Assembly: GCA_965657505.1 (NCBI GenBank)
Contig: CBFHON010000002.1
Location: 1-64,000 of the forward strand
From: TMED109 sp002171375
GTDB lineage: Bacteria > Pseudomonadota > Alphaproteobacteria > TMED109
Length of the DNA stretch: 64,000 nucleotides
Reading direction: 5' to 3'
Position numbers and translations under genes: made by a program. Of the stretch, positions 36,601 to 44,765 are shown piece after piece. Every line of letters begins with the position of its first letter. Within the stretch, counting starts at the first letter, position 1. The notes beneath the pieces were generated by a model, which was not told where the DNA came from, searched no databases, and saw only the letters and a program-made list of their open reading frames with translations.

Positions 36601-36703
36601 ATAAAACTCCCCTTGTTTATTAAGTCGATCTACTGTGAAATATTTTTTACTAAATGTCAATATATAGTAATTTTATTTATTACTAACACACTCCCTAGTA
36701 TTT

Positions 36704-36712
36704 TGTGGATAA
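36704..36712 (-). promoter_or_regulatory. Isolated perfect DnaA box
   Basis: TTATCCACA on the minus strand, in the 200-base divergent gap between the small membrane protein B gene and the VOC gene. It is a single exact copy of the DnaA consensus, without the clustering expected of an origin. It could be a DnaA-regulated promoter site or chance. Confidence 0.3.
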
Positions 36713-36800
36713 CATTTTTATTGTTAATTGAAATATTTAAATTATATATTAGTTATAATTTCTTTTATTATTTATTATCTAATATAAAGGAATGTTTTAA

Positions 36801-37289
36801 ATGATAAATTTAAAAAAATTGCATCATAATGCATATAGATGTATTGACTCTGAAGAGACTAGGAAATTTTATGAAGATTTTTTAGGTCTTCCTTTAATTA
36901 AAGCTTTTGAAATTTCAGAAACTATGACTGGAAAAAAGACAAAAGTATTACATACATTTTATTCTTTAGGCGACTCATCTTCGTTAGCTTTTTTTGAAAT
37001 TTTGAATGATAAATTTGAATATAAACGATGGCATGATTTTGATCTTCATATCGCCTTAGAAGTAGAAGAGAGTATTCTTTTGGACTATTTTAAGAAAGGA
37101 AAAAATAATAATATAGAAACAAGAGGAATATCTAACCATGGATTTATTAAATCTATTTATTTTAGAGACCCTAATGGTTATGTTATAGAATTAACTACTC
37201 CTACAAAAAACTATAAAAATATTTTTAAAGCTAAGCCAAGAGAAATTTTAAATGAATGGACTTCTTATAAAAATGAAAATTTTAAATAA
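36801..37289 (+). CDS. VOC-family (glyoxalase/dioxygenase-fold) protein
   Basis: This 162-residue protein has the vicinal-oxygen-chelate fold pattern: a first module with HHNAYRCIDSEETRKFYEDFLGLPL at residues 6-30 (given by its ends), and a second with KSIYFRDPNGYVIELTTPT, where the glutamate is a usual metal ligand. His and Glu positions suggest one divalent metal site. Substrate unknown; relatives include glyoxalases and ring-cleaving dioxygenases. AAGGA precedes the ATG. It overlaps the TPR gene behind it by 17 bases. Confidence 0.78.
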   Translation: MINLKKLHHNAYRCIDSEETRKFYEDFLGLPLIKAFEISETMTGKKTKVLHTFYSLGDSSSLAFFEILNDKFEYKRWHDFDLHIALEVEESILLDYFKKGKNNNIETRGISNHGFIKSIYFRDPNGYVIELTTPTKNYKNIFKAKPREILNEWTSYKNENFK

Positions 37290-38412
37290 ATATATATTTA
37301 TTATATATTGTCTTTTTTCTATACTTGTTTCTGTAAATTATTCTTATGCAGCTGATAATAGTAAATGGCTAAGTATAAATAAAAAAGGTATGCAATCTTT
37401 TAGGGAGAGAGATTTTTTAGGTTCAGAAAAATTTTATTTAAAAGCTATTGAAGAAGCAAAAAAATCTAATCTTACAGCAGAATTATCGGCTACGCTTAAT
37501 AATCTAGGATTATTAAAAATAGAACTTCTAAAGTTTGAAGAGGCTGAGGACTTAATTAAGGAGTCTTTAAATCTTCGTTTACAATTTTATGGAATTAATC
37601 ATAGATATATTGCACAGAGCTATAACAACCTAGCAAGAGTGTATGAATCATCTTCAAGGGTAGAGGATTCAATTGATTTTTATATTAAAGCAATAAATAT
37701 TTATGAAAAATTAGGAGAGAGATACAATATGTTGCTAGCTAGAACATTAATTAATCTCTCAACAGTTCAGCTTAAAATTGAAGAACTTGATGTCGCACAG
37801 ATGAATTTAATAAGAGCGCTAACTATATCTAAGAAATATAGTGAAGATAATTCTGTAAGTCTATCTGCTATGCAAAACCTTGCCGCATTATTTACACAAA
37901 GAGGAAATTTTATAGAAGCTGAAGAAATATACCTAAATTTAATAAATATAAGAAAAAATAATTCAAAAGATAACTCAGTTAGTTTTGCCAGAGTTCTTAA
38001 TAATTTGGCTGTTTTGTATAAAAAACAATGTAAATATAATTTAGCATATAATTATATATCTCAAGCAATTAATATATGGAAAAATTTATCAGCTGTAGAT
38101 TATTCAAATTTTGCTGCTGCTTTTCATAATCAAGGAGAATTATATAAAGCTCAAGGTAAATATGATTTAGCAATAGAATCTTTTAATAATGGTATTACTA
38201 TTCTTAATAATTCAATTGATAACTTCTATAAACAATATGTAGAGCAGTCATATTCTTTAATAAATTTATATTTAAAAATAGGTATGCCTCAAAAGGCCAA
38301 TAGTCTTTTAGATATAGTTAATAGGATTAGAGTTGGAAAAGGGGAACCTAAAATTACTTTAGATAAACTTCCGGGTGAAATCTATGAAGAATGCTCATCT
38401 TCAAATATATAA
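37273..38412 (+). CDS. Secreted TPR-repeat protein (kinesin-light-chain-like repeats)
   Basis: The protein probably begins at ATG 37273 (379 residues), because MKILNKYIFIIYCLFSILVS followed by VNYSYA gives a clean signal peptide; an earlier in-frame ATG at 37252 would add seven residues. The mature part is a series of about seven 42-residue TPRs of the kinesin-light-chain style (e.g. SATLNNLGLLKIELLKFEEA). It is probably a periplasmic protein-binding scaffold. A signal-bearing TPR protein of similar style lies at 46830-47555. The partner is unknown. Confidence 0.75.
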   Translation: MKILNKYIFIIYCLFSILVSVNYSYAADNSKWLSINKKGMQSFRERDFLGSEKFYLKAIEEAKKSNLTAELSATLNNLGLLKIELLKFEEAEDLIKESLNLRLQFYGINHRYIAQSYNNLARVYESSSRVEDSIDFYIKAINIYEKLGERYNMLLARTLINLSTVQLKIEELDVAQMNLIRALTISKKYSEDNSVSLSAMQNLAALFTQRGNFIEAEEIYLNLINIRKNNSKDNSVSFARVLNNLAVLYKKQCKYNLAYNYISQAINIWKNLSAVDYSNFAAAFHNQGELYKAQGKYDLAIESFNNGITILNNSIDNFYKQYVEQSYSLINLYLKIGMPQKANSLLDIVNRIRVGKGEPKITLDKLPGEIYEECSSSNI

Positions 38413-38415
38413 ATA

Positions 38416-39003
38416 TTATTTTTTAATTTGATTAATTATGAGCTCAATTCTTTTTTGTGCTTCTCTAATCTCATCAGCAGTCATTTGAAGAGATATAGAA
38501 TCATCTCTTTGGATTGCTGCCGCTTTATTTCCATTTAATGATGCAATAGTAAGCCATTTATATGATTCCACTAAATCTTTTTTAACACCAGAACCAAGGG
38601 CATATAATACTCCTAAACTAGCTTGTGCAGTAGAGCTGCCAGCCATAGCTGCTTTATGCCACCAAATTGATGCTTCTTTTGGGTTTGCAGGTACTCCTAA
38701 TCCAGAAAATAATTGTGCACCTAACATTTCTTGAGCTTTTAAATGATTAGATTCAGAGGCAATTCTGAACCAGTATATAGCTGTAGAATGATCTGGAGGG
38801 TTTTTAGTTTCTAATGCTAGACGTCCAAGCATGTATTGTGCTTCAGGATTACCACTATAGGCATCTTTTGTGAGCTCTTGTTTTCTGGTTTCTAAATCTA
38901 CTATTTCGTCTTCTGCTAATGAAGCTAGCGAATCACATAGTGTAAAAAAAATAATTATAGTTAAAATTAAGAAAATATAACTAAAACTTTGCCTGTATAT
39001 CAT
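38416..39003 (-). CDS. Secreted Sel1-like repeat protein
   Basis: This 195-residue protein has an N-terminal signal or anchor (SYIFLILTIIIFFTLCDSLA) and three to four Sel1-like repeats such as AQYMLGRLALETKNPPDHSTA and AQASLGVLYALGSGVKKD. Sel1 repeats form alpha-solenoids that bind other proteins, usually in the periplasm when a signal is present. It ends 3 bases from the convergent TPR gene and is divergent from the quinoprotein gene. Confidence 0.8.
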   Translation of the reverse strand: MIYRQSFSYIFLILTIIIFFTLCDSLASLAEDEIVDLETRKQELTKDAYSGNPEAQYMLGRLALETKNPPDHSTAIYWFRIASESNHLKAQEMLGAQLFSGLGVPANPKEASIWWHKAAMAGSSTAQASLGVLYALGSGVKKDLVESYKWLTIASLNGNKAAAIQRDDSISLQMTADEIREAQKRIELIINQIKK

Positions 39004-39201
39004 TCAAATAACCTGTTTAATTATTAAATTAACTAAATAACTATATATATATAGTAATTTTTTACATTTTTTTCTATGTATTTTAAAAAAAGTATAGTTA
39101 AATAATATAATGGAAATAGGTTTTTCTAATATATTAGTAATTATATATAAAAAATATTTATTTCTAAATTGTTAATTAACTTAAAAAAGGGAGGGGAGTT
39201 T

Positions 39202-40866
39202 ATGACTCTTTTATTTAAAACATTTTTGGGAATGATTGCTTTAGTGTTTTCTTTCCAAAGTATGGCTAATGATTGGTCATGGTATCATGGAGATGATGGC
39301 GGTACACGTTATTCTACTCTTGATCAGATCAATAAAAGTAACATTGGAGACTTAAATGTTGCTTGGATACATCAACCTGGTGCTATAGAGCAAGGTCTTG
39401 AAGCTACTCCAGTAGTTATAGATGGTGTTATGTACTATGCAGGTTCTTATAATCGTACTTTTGCAATCGATGCAGCTACAGGTAAAGAACTTTGGCATTA
39501 TTTTCCAGACTTAGATCCAATTGTTGATGAATTATTCTTTACACCTTATACACGTGGTGTAACCGTTTCTAACGGTAATGTTACAATGGGTACTCTTGAT
39601 GGACGAGCTATTGCATTAGACCAAAAAACTGGTAAAGAAGTTTGGTCAGTTCAATTAGTTGATACAACAAGTTGTGCATGTAACTTTACTTCACCTCCAG
39701 TTATGGCAGGTGATACATTAGTTTATGGTCAAACTGCGGGTGAATATCCAATTCAAGGTAAAATTTTTGGTTTAGACCCTAAAACTGGTGAATCAAAATG
39801 GGTATTTAATACAATTAAAGACGACCCAGACTCATGGGGCGGAGATTCAGGTAAATACGGTGGTGGTGGAGCATGGATGCCAGGTACATATGATGCATCT
39901 ACTGATACATACTTCGTAGGTACTTCAAATCCAGCACCTGATTATGATTGGGGAGCGACACCTGACGGTATTGCGACTGATGGAGCAAGACCAGGAGATA
40001 ATCTTTACACTTCTTCAGTAATAGCTATGGACCCATCAACTGGTAAAATTAAATGGTATCACCAAGAAATTCCGCATGATGATTGGGATTTTGATAGTGC
40101 TATGGGAGAATTCTGGTTACTAGATAGAGATAATAAACAGCTAGTTGTTCACCAAAATAAATCTGGTTTTGTTTTTGTTTATAATCGTGGAGATGGACAA
40201 ATTGAAAATATTTGGCCTATGAATGAAAACTATAATTGGGTAAAAAGCATTAATCCTAAAACTGGTGAGTTAATTGGAAGAAATCCTCCAAATATAGCTG
40301 AAAACCAAGACATGTTATCATGCCCTTGGATTGCTGGTGGAAGAAGCTGGCAGTCAGGTTCTTATAGTCCAAGAACAGGCCTATGGTATAACTCTGCCGC
40401 TGAAGCATGTCAGATAACTACAGTACGTAAAGAAGATCCAGTAACTGAGCCAATCGCTCAACTTTTCTTCGGTGCTGACTTAGCTGCTGCTGATTTACCT
40501 AACGGTAAAAAAGCTCATGGTCGTTTAGATGCTCGTGATCCAGTTTCTGGCGAACGTGCTTGGGCTTATACTTATAAGTACCCACCATTAGGTAGTGTAG
40601 TTGCTACAGCTGGTGATTTAGTATTCCAAGGTGGTATTGATGGTACATTCCGTGCTTTCGATGCTAACAATGGAGATGTATTATGGTCATTTACAGCAGG
40701 TTCTGGTTTCCGTGGAGGTCCAGTATCTTATAATGCTAATGGTCAACAATATATAACAGTGCCATCAGGCTTAGGTTCATTAGTGATGGGACTTTTCCCA
40801 ACATTATGGCCAGAAGTTGCTGATTTCCCAGCAGGTGCTGCTATGATTGCATTTACACTTAAATAA
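39202..40866 (+). CDS. PQQ-dependent alcohol dehydrogenase (XoxF/ExaA superfamily), atypical
   Basis: This 554-residue periplasmic quinoprotein has signal peptide MTLLFKTFLG...SMA and the propeller W-motifs. Metal-site residues align as Glu181 (GEYPIQG), Asn243 (SNPAP) and Asp296 in DDWDFD. Asp298, two residues on, is the extra acid typical of lanthanide-dependent enzymes. The adjacent Cys-Cys pair expected before RGV is Phe112-Phe113 here, while an unusual Cys158-x-Cys160 lies further on. The Cys374/Cys403 pair has the MDH spacing. It is shorter than the usual 590-620 residues. The start follows a very strong GGGAGGGGAG site, and codons look optimised. A possible -10 (TATAAT) is at 39106-39111. 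The substrate may be methanol, ethanol or another alcohol. Confidence 0.9.
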   Translation: MTLLFKTFLGMIALVFSFQSMANDWSWYHGDDGGTRYSTLDQINKSNIGDLNVAWIHQPGAIEQGLEATPVVIDGVMYYAGSYNRTFAIDAATGKELWHYFPDLDPIVDELFFTPYTRGVTVSNGNVTMGTLDGRAIALDQKTGKEVWSVQLVDTTSCACNFTSPPVMAGDTLVYGQTAGEYPIQGKIFGLDPKTGESKWVFNTIKDDPDSWGGDSGKYGGGGAWMPGTYDASTDTYFVGTSNPAPDYDWGATPDGIATDGARPGDNLYTSSVIAMDPSTGKIKWYHQEIPHDDWDFDSAMGEFWLLDRDNKQLVVHQNKSGFVFVYNRGDGQIENIWPMNENYNWVKSINPKTGELIGRNPPNIAENQDMLSCPWIAGGRSWQSGSYSPRTGLWYNSAAEACQITTVRKEDPVTEPIAQLFFGADLAAADLPNGKKAHGRLDARDPVSGERAWAYTYKYPPLGSVVATAGDLVFQGGIDGTFRAFDANNGDVLWSFTAGSGFRGGPVSYNANGQQYITVPSGLGSLVMGLFPTLWPEVADFPAGAAMIAFTLK

Positions 40867-40891
40867 CCATAAGGTTATTAATTAATAATTA

Positions 40892-40920
40892 GGCGGAGGA
40901 TTTATTTCTTCCGCCTTTTT
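40892..40920 (+). terminator. Intrinsic terminator after the quinoprotein gene
   Basis: GGCGGAGGA (40892-40900) pairs with TCTTCCGCC (40907-40915) across a 6-base loop, with nine pairs including one G-U, followed by TTTTTT. It is the clearest intrinsic terminator in the window and separates the quinoprotein from the cupredoxin operon behind it. Confidence 0.9.
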
Positions 40921-40991
40921 TATGTTTTTTTTTATATTTTTGAACTATAATATTTTTAAATAAATTTAATAATATGCTTATGGAGTAAAGA

Positions 40992-41555
40992 ATGATTATT
41001 CGAAGAAACTTAATTCGAGGTATTGGGGCAAGTTTAATAGGTTTAAGTACATATAATATTTTAAAGCCAGCATCGGCGGCTAAATCTTATAAAATTGAAG
41101 AAGAAAATATTTGTAATAGTGATGACTTTGTAATTAATCACGAGCCTGTTAATGATGTGACAGAAACACAATTAGCGGCAGTTGATGATGTTGTTAAAAT
41201 GTTAAATGTTGGACCTAGTGGCTCAAGGTTTAGATATGACCCTATGCTTTCAGAAATAGATGTAGGAGGAAAGATATTATGGAAAGCAACTACTAAAGGT
41301 CATAATGTAGAATTCATGGTTGCTCCTAATGATATTAAATACAAGTCAAAAATGCATAAAAGCGCAGGTTATACATTTACTACTCCCGGTATTTATACAT
41401 ATAAATGTACACCTCATGTTTCAGCAGGTATGATTGGAGTGGTAGTAGTAGGTAATGACTTATCTAATATAACAGAAGCTATGGATAATGTTGCATATTA
41501 TGGACAAGCTAAAGATTTAATCCAAGAAATTCTGGAAAGGTTTTATGTTAGATGA
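40992..41555 (+). CDS. Pseudoazurin-like blue copper protein
   Basis: This 187-residue exported cupredoxin has type 1 copper ligands in pseudoazurin order: His104 (KGHNVEF), Cys139, His142 and Met147 (YKCTPHVSAGM). The Cys-x2-His-x4-Met spacing is exact. The N-terminus RRNLIRGIGASLIG resembles a Tat signal ending near SAA. An extra stretch of about 45 residues separates the signal from the copper domain. Located between the quinoprotein and an MxaJ/XoxJ-like gene, it is a likely electron acceptor for the dehydrogenase, in place of the cytochrome cL usual in such clusters; that is inference. It overlaps the next gene by 4 bases. Confidence 0.88.
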   Translation: MIIRRNLIRGIGASLIGLSTYNILKPASAAKSYKIEEENICNSDDFVINHEPVNDVTETQLAAVDDVVKMLNVGPSGSRFRYDPMLSEIDVGGKILWKATTKGHNVEFMVAPNDIKYKSKMHKSAGYTFTTPGIYTYKCTPHVSAGMIGVVVVGNDLSNITEAMDNVAYYGQAKDLIQEILERFYVR

Positions 41556-42388
41556 GAAATATATTCTTAATTATTCTTTTTTTATTTATTATTTTCAGCT
41601 CAAAAATAATTTATGCTGGAACTATAAAGGAAATTAATAAAAGAGGGTCACTAAGAGTATGCGCTTTGTCAGATCGTTTACCATTTTCATCAAGAGATAC
41701 TAGCCTTAGAGGTTTTCAAATAGAATTAGCGGAAGAAATAGCTAAAGATTTAGGTGTAAGTTTGGAAATTAACTGGTTAAGGTATCGCTTCCATGCTCGA
41801 AAGGCGGGTTGCGATATGATGATGGAGGCAGTATCAAGAAAAAATGATGATGCAAATAAAAGAGATATAGAAGGAGCTAAACCTTTAACAAGGGCAAGTG
41901 ATAGTGAAAAAAGAAAATTTCCACCAACAGCTTCAATACCTATAGTTAGAATGGAAACTTATTTGGTAGGTCCTAAAGAATTAGTAAGTGGTAAAAATAC
42001 TTTAAAATCAATAAAAAATATGAATATTGGAGTGATGCGTGGAACTTGGGCTCACATGCTGATGCAAAAAGCTAAAATTAAGTATAGAACTAAGTTTGTC
42101 ACTGAACCTGAATTAATTCAAGGTTTGGCTGATGGAGAGGTTGATGCAGCGTTTATTTCTTCTCCAAATTATTGGTGGTTTTTAAAGAATAATCCTTCTA
42201 TATCATTAATCGCAGTCAAAGATTTTGATTTTACTAGGGATGTTACTTTGAATGTTGGAGTATTATTAAGAGGTGCTGACGAGGAAACAATAGATAAAAT
42301 CAACTATATATTAAAAAGTATGCTTGCTAGTAATAAAATTAAAGAAATCTATTCTAATTATGGAATAGAGTATGTTGCTCCAAATTAA
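41552..42388 (+). CDS. MxaJ/XoxJ-like periplasmic substrate-binding-fold protein
   Basis: This 278-residue protein has signal peptide MRNIFLIILFLFIIFSS...IYA and a type 2 periplasmic binding fold opening with LRVCALSDRLPFSSRD and GFQIELAEEIAKDLG, later VGVMRGTWAHMLM and GLADGEVDAAFIS. This is the pattern of quinoprotein-dehydrogenase-associated binding proteins (MxaJ, XoxJ, PedJ-like), which are thought to help activate or partner the enzyme. No ABC permease is adjacent, which also argues against a transport role. It overlaps both neighbours (4 and 17 bases), so it is translationally coupled to the cupredoxin. Confidence 0.85.
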   Translation: MRNIFLIILFLFIIFSSKIIYAGTIKEINKRGSLRVCALSDRLPFSSRDTSLRGFQIELAEEIAKDLGVSLEINWLRYRFHARKAGCDMMMEAVSRKNDDANKRDIEGAKPLTRASDSEKRKFPPTASIPIVRMETYLVGPKELVSGKNTLKSIKNMNIGVMRGTWAHMLMQKAKIKYRTKFVTEPELIQGLADGEVDAAFISSPNYWWFLKNNPSISLIAVKDFDFTRDVTLNVGVLLRGADEETIDKINYILKSMLASNKIKEIYSNYGIEYVAPN

Positions 42389-42881
42389 ACATATATTATT
42401 AATTATAATCTATTTTTGTATTATAAGTTTTTCTAACGCTGAAGATTTAATAGATCTAGGGTCAGGTGGTAAGGCAGTTCATTGGACTTCAGAAAAATAT
42501 CCTTTTATTACAAAAAATATAATTGATAATAATATAAATACATATTGGGTTTCATCTGGAAATATTTTGCCTCATGTACTCACTTTTTCTTTGCCAAGTA
42601 ATAAACGCTTTGAAGCATTATCATTTATTTCTAAAACTAATCACGACCCAGGTACGTGGGCAAAGCATATAAGAGTTTCTTCAGCAGATCCTTTTCCTCA
42701 TATGGGGGGATGGGAGATATTAGCTGAAATTGATCTGCCTGAAACAGGTGATGAAAAGTATATAACTGTTGATGCTAAAAGAGGAAGATATTTTCGACTA
42801 GAAATATTTTCAACTCATGATCAATTAGCAACTGAAGCTTCTTTTAATCAGTTTAAGGTAGTTGACGTAAACGATAAATAA
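42372..42881 (+). CDS. Secreted discoidin (F5/8 type C)-like protein
   Basis: This 169-residue protein has a signal peptide (HILLIIIYFCIISFSNAED) and one galactose-binding-like beta domain: NIIDNNINTYWVSSG is the usual discoidin strand-turn, with HVLTFSLPSNKRFEALSF and FRLEIFSTH later. Such domains bind glycans, lipids or proteins. It is the last gene of the cupredoxin-XoxJ operon, overlapping the previous gene by 17 bases, and may be a periplasmic accessory of the quinoprotein system. The function is unproven. Confidence 0.7.
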   Translation: MLLQIKHILLIIIYFCIISFSNAEDLIDLGSGGKAVHWTSEKYPFITKNIIDNNINTYWVSSGNILPHVLTFSLPSNKRFEALSFISKTNHDPGTWAKHIRVSSADPFPHMGGWEILAEIDLPETGDEKYITVDAKRGRYFRLEIFSTHDQLATEASFNQFKVVDVNDK

Positions 42882-42892
42882 TATTTAAGTCG

Positions 42893-43435
42893 TTATTGAT
42901 TTTCCTCTTCACCATAAGAAGGTTGTTCTGCCTCTTGGTCAAAGTTTGTAACTGGAAGTTGTTCTCTGCCTTTTTGGGCCATTGGCTTTGCAGGTGATGT
43001 ATAAATTAACCTTTCTCGGTCTTCTTCATCAGCATTAAAAAAAGGATTTCCTATTTTTACTTCTTCATCTTTCTCTTCACCTTCTTCTATGGCCTGCTGA
43101 AATCTTTCTGCTTCCTCTCTACTCCATGGTAATATATATAATCTTGGTTCTTCCACGCCAGGTATTTCTACTAAAATATATAAAGCTACTTCTTCTTCCC
43201 ATGATGCATGTAATAAAACAACTTCAGGAACATCTTTATAAAAAAGCTCCATATGTGCTGGTTTTGGTCTACTTAATAATTCTAATATGGCTACATATAA
43301 TAATGTTATAAGTCCTAAGCCTATAAAAAAAGCACTTAATCTCCACCTAAATGGTCTTCGAGACCATATCGTAATAGAAATTAATAATGCGGCTAAAGCT
43401 GTTATTACAATATAAAATATATTTAAAATTTCCAT
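42893..43435 (-). CDS. Membrane protein of the ExbB-like locus, acidic C-terminal tail, function unknown
   Basis: This 180-residue protein has two N-terminal hydrophobic helices (about residues 5-23 and 34-52), then a short soluble domain with VVLLHASWEEEVALYILVEIPGVEEPRLYILPW (described by its ends) and a long acidic, proline- and glutamine-rich tail. I recognise no named family. It is third in a same-strand set with the DVDLWV protein (6-base gap) and the ExbB-like channel, so it is probably part of the same complex. Confidence 0.65.
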   Translation of the reverse strand: MEILNIFYIVITALAALLISITIWSRRPFRWRLSAFFIGLGLITLLYVAILELLSRPKPAHMELFYKDVPEVVLLHASWEEEVALYILVEIPGVEEPRLYILPWSREEAERFQQAIEEGEEKDEEVKIGNPFFNADEEDRERLIYTSPAKPMAQKGREQLPVTNFDQEAEQPSYGEEENQ

Positions 43436-43441
43436 TTTTTA

Positions 43442-44041
43442 TTACCTTCTTAACAAACTTTTTTTGAGTGCGTGGACACTATTTGGCTTTAATTTTCCTT
43501 TGTTTGATAAAGTCCATCTAGCTACAGTAATCTCTTCATTAAATTTTTTTAGAGTAACATCTTTTTTAATTATTGCAGTTCTTGCTCTTTGATCTGGTTC
43601 CACAACACTTATAATAACTTTTGCATTAATAGGAGGGCCTCCATCCGTAGCATACAGATGTAAGTTTGCCTGATATTCTCCAGCAGCAATACCTCTAGAA
43701 TAACTAATTTCATAATTTATAGGAGTCGTATCAAATTGAGTTCCTCTATCATCCCTAAGTAAATTAAAATAATATCCTGCCATATTAGAAAAACCTACTG
43801 CAGCATCATCGGGAGATTTTACCCAAAGGTCTACATCTACATTCCTATCATCAGGCCATAGTACTTCAACAATTACGCTGCCTGATGGCTCTTTAGTTGC
43901 TTCATCTTGAGCTACTATATTTAACCATGGTAAAAGGAGTAAAACTATTATTACAAAACCTGATAAGGCTAGCATAGTCATATCTCTGAAAACAGTATCA
44001 GCAGTATCTAATTCATTTTCATCATCAAATGGGTTATCCAT
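43442..44041 (-). CDS. Membrane-anchored DVDLWV-motif protein, copy 1 (possible ExbD-like partner)
   Basis: This 199-residue protein has a short cytoplasmic N-terminus, a TVFRD motif (residues 16-20) directly before a single transmembrane helix (about 22-40), and a periplasmic beta-rich domain with DVDLWV at residues 69-74, NLLRDDRG and INYEISYSRGI. The topology is that of ExbD/TolR, and the acidic residue at the membrane edge may serve the channel, but the periplasmic domain is different and slightly resembles DUF2135-type domains. It is 4 bases downstream of the ExbB-like gene. A paralogue lies at 47784-48395. Confidence 0.65.
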   Translation of the reverse strand: MDNPFDDENELDTADTVFRDMTMLALSGFVIIVLLLLPWLNIVAQDEATKEPSGSVIVEVLWPDDRNVDVDLWVKSPDDAAVGFSNMAGYYFNLLRDDRGTQFDTTPINYEISYSRGIAAGEYQANLHLYATDGGPPINAKVIISVVEPDQRARTAIIKKDVTLKKFNEEITVARWTLSNKGKLKPNSVHALKKSLLRR

Positions 44042-44045
44042 TAAA

Positions 44046-44660
44046 TTATCTTTCAGATAATTCTATAATTTGTGATACTAAATTTGAAGTTCCTGTTGCT
44101 AGCATTTGATAAATTAATCCAAGCCAAACACTTAATATAGATCCTACCAGAGTAGTATATAAAGCAACAGACATTCCTTCAATTAATTGGGCAACCATTG
44201 GGCTAATGGCGCTTGGGTTTGATGCAACATCAGGGTCAACTCCAGATAAAGCTATTATAAAACCCAACACTGTTCCTATTAAACCTAAAACTGTTAAAGA
44301 ATTAGAAATATATCTTATATGTACTATACGTGAAAATAATTTTAATCTAAGTGCTTGAGCTATATTAGCTCTACTTGTAGCATTTTTACCTTTAGTTTTT
44401 TTTAAAAAATCAGCAGCTCTAGACCGTTCTTCTGGATTATAATTATAGGCGGCATTCAGTTGTTTGCTTACTTTCCATAGTCTATAACCAGCGAGTATTA
44501 GTCCAATTAAAAATATTGCACATATTAAAATCACCATATTAGTAACATCAGCATTTATTACTTTTGCTACTAAGCCTTGTGCCCATGCTGCTCCAAGCAA
44601 TGCAAAAGCTACTAAATTTACTAAGCCAAACCTTAATAATAGTAAATATTTTAATCCCAT
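44046..44660 (-). CDS. MotA/TolQ/ExbB-family proton channel protein
   Basis: This 204-residue protein has hydrophobic segments near residues 6-28, 41-60, 120-142 and 165-190. The family core is SLTVLGLIGTVLGFIIALSGV followed by EGMSVALYTTLVGSILSVWLG, matching the proton-channel helices of ExbB and TolQ. It uses the proton gradient to drive a periplasmic partner. No tolR, exbD, tonB, tolA or tolB lies beside it. Instead it heads a three-gene set with two unusual membrane-anchored proteins, converging on the quinoprotein accessory operon. Confidence 0.85.
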   Translation of the reverse strand: MGLKYLLLLRFGLVNLVAFALLGAAWAQGLVAKVINADVTNMVILICAIFLIGLILAGYRLWKVSKQLNAAYNYNPEERSRAADFLKKTKGKNATSRANIAQALRLKLFSRIVHIRYISNSLTVLGLIGTVLGFIIALSGVDPDVASNPSAISPMVAQLIEGMSVALYTTLVGSILSVWLGLIYQMLATGTSNLVSQIIELSER

Positions 44661-44765
44661 AATCTCTTTTGCTCCTAGTTGTAATTTTAGTTTATTTGTT
44701 AAATAATATTTATTAATTATCTAGAAATATATATATCTAGTTATAAAACCAAATTGAAAGAAAAT

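Noticed and set aside
39202..42388. Calling the dehydrogenase xoxF and its partners xoxJ by name.
   Set aside because: The missing cysteine pair, short length and absence of a cytochrome gene make the exact subfamily uncertain; only family-level names were used.
44046..44660. Assigning the ExbB-like gene as tolQ or as the TonB energiser of the nearby BtuB.
   Set aside because: No tolR, tolA, tolB, exbD or tonB is adjacent, and its partners have a different periplasmic domain; the BtuB gene is about 6 kb away in another unit.
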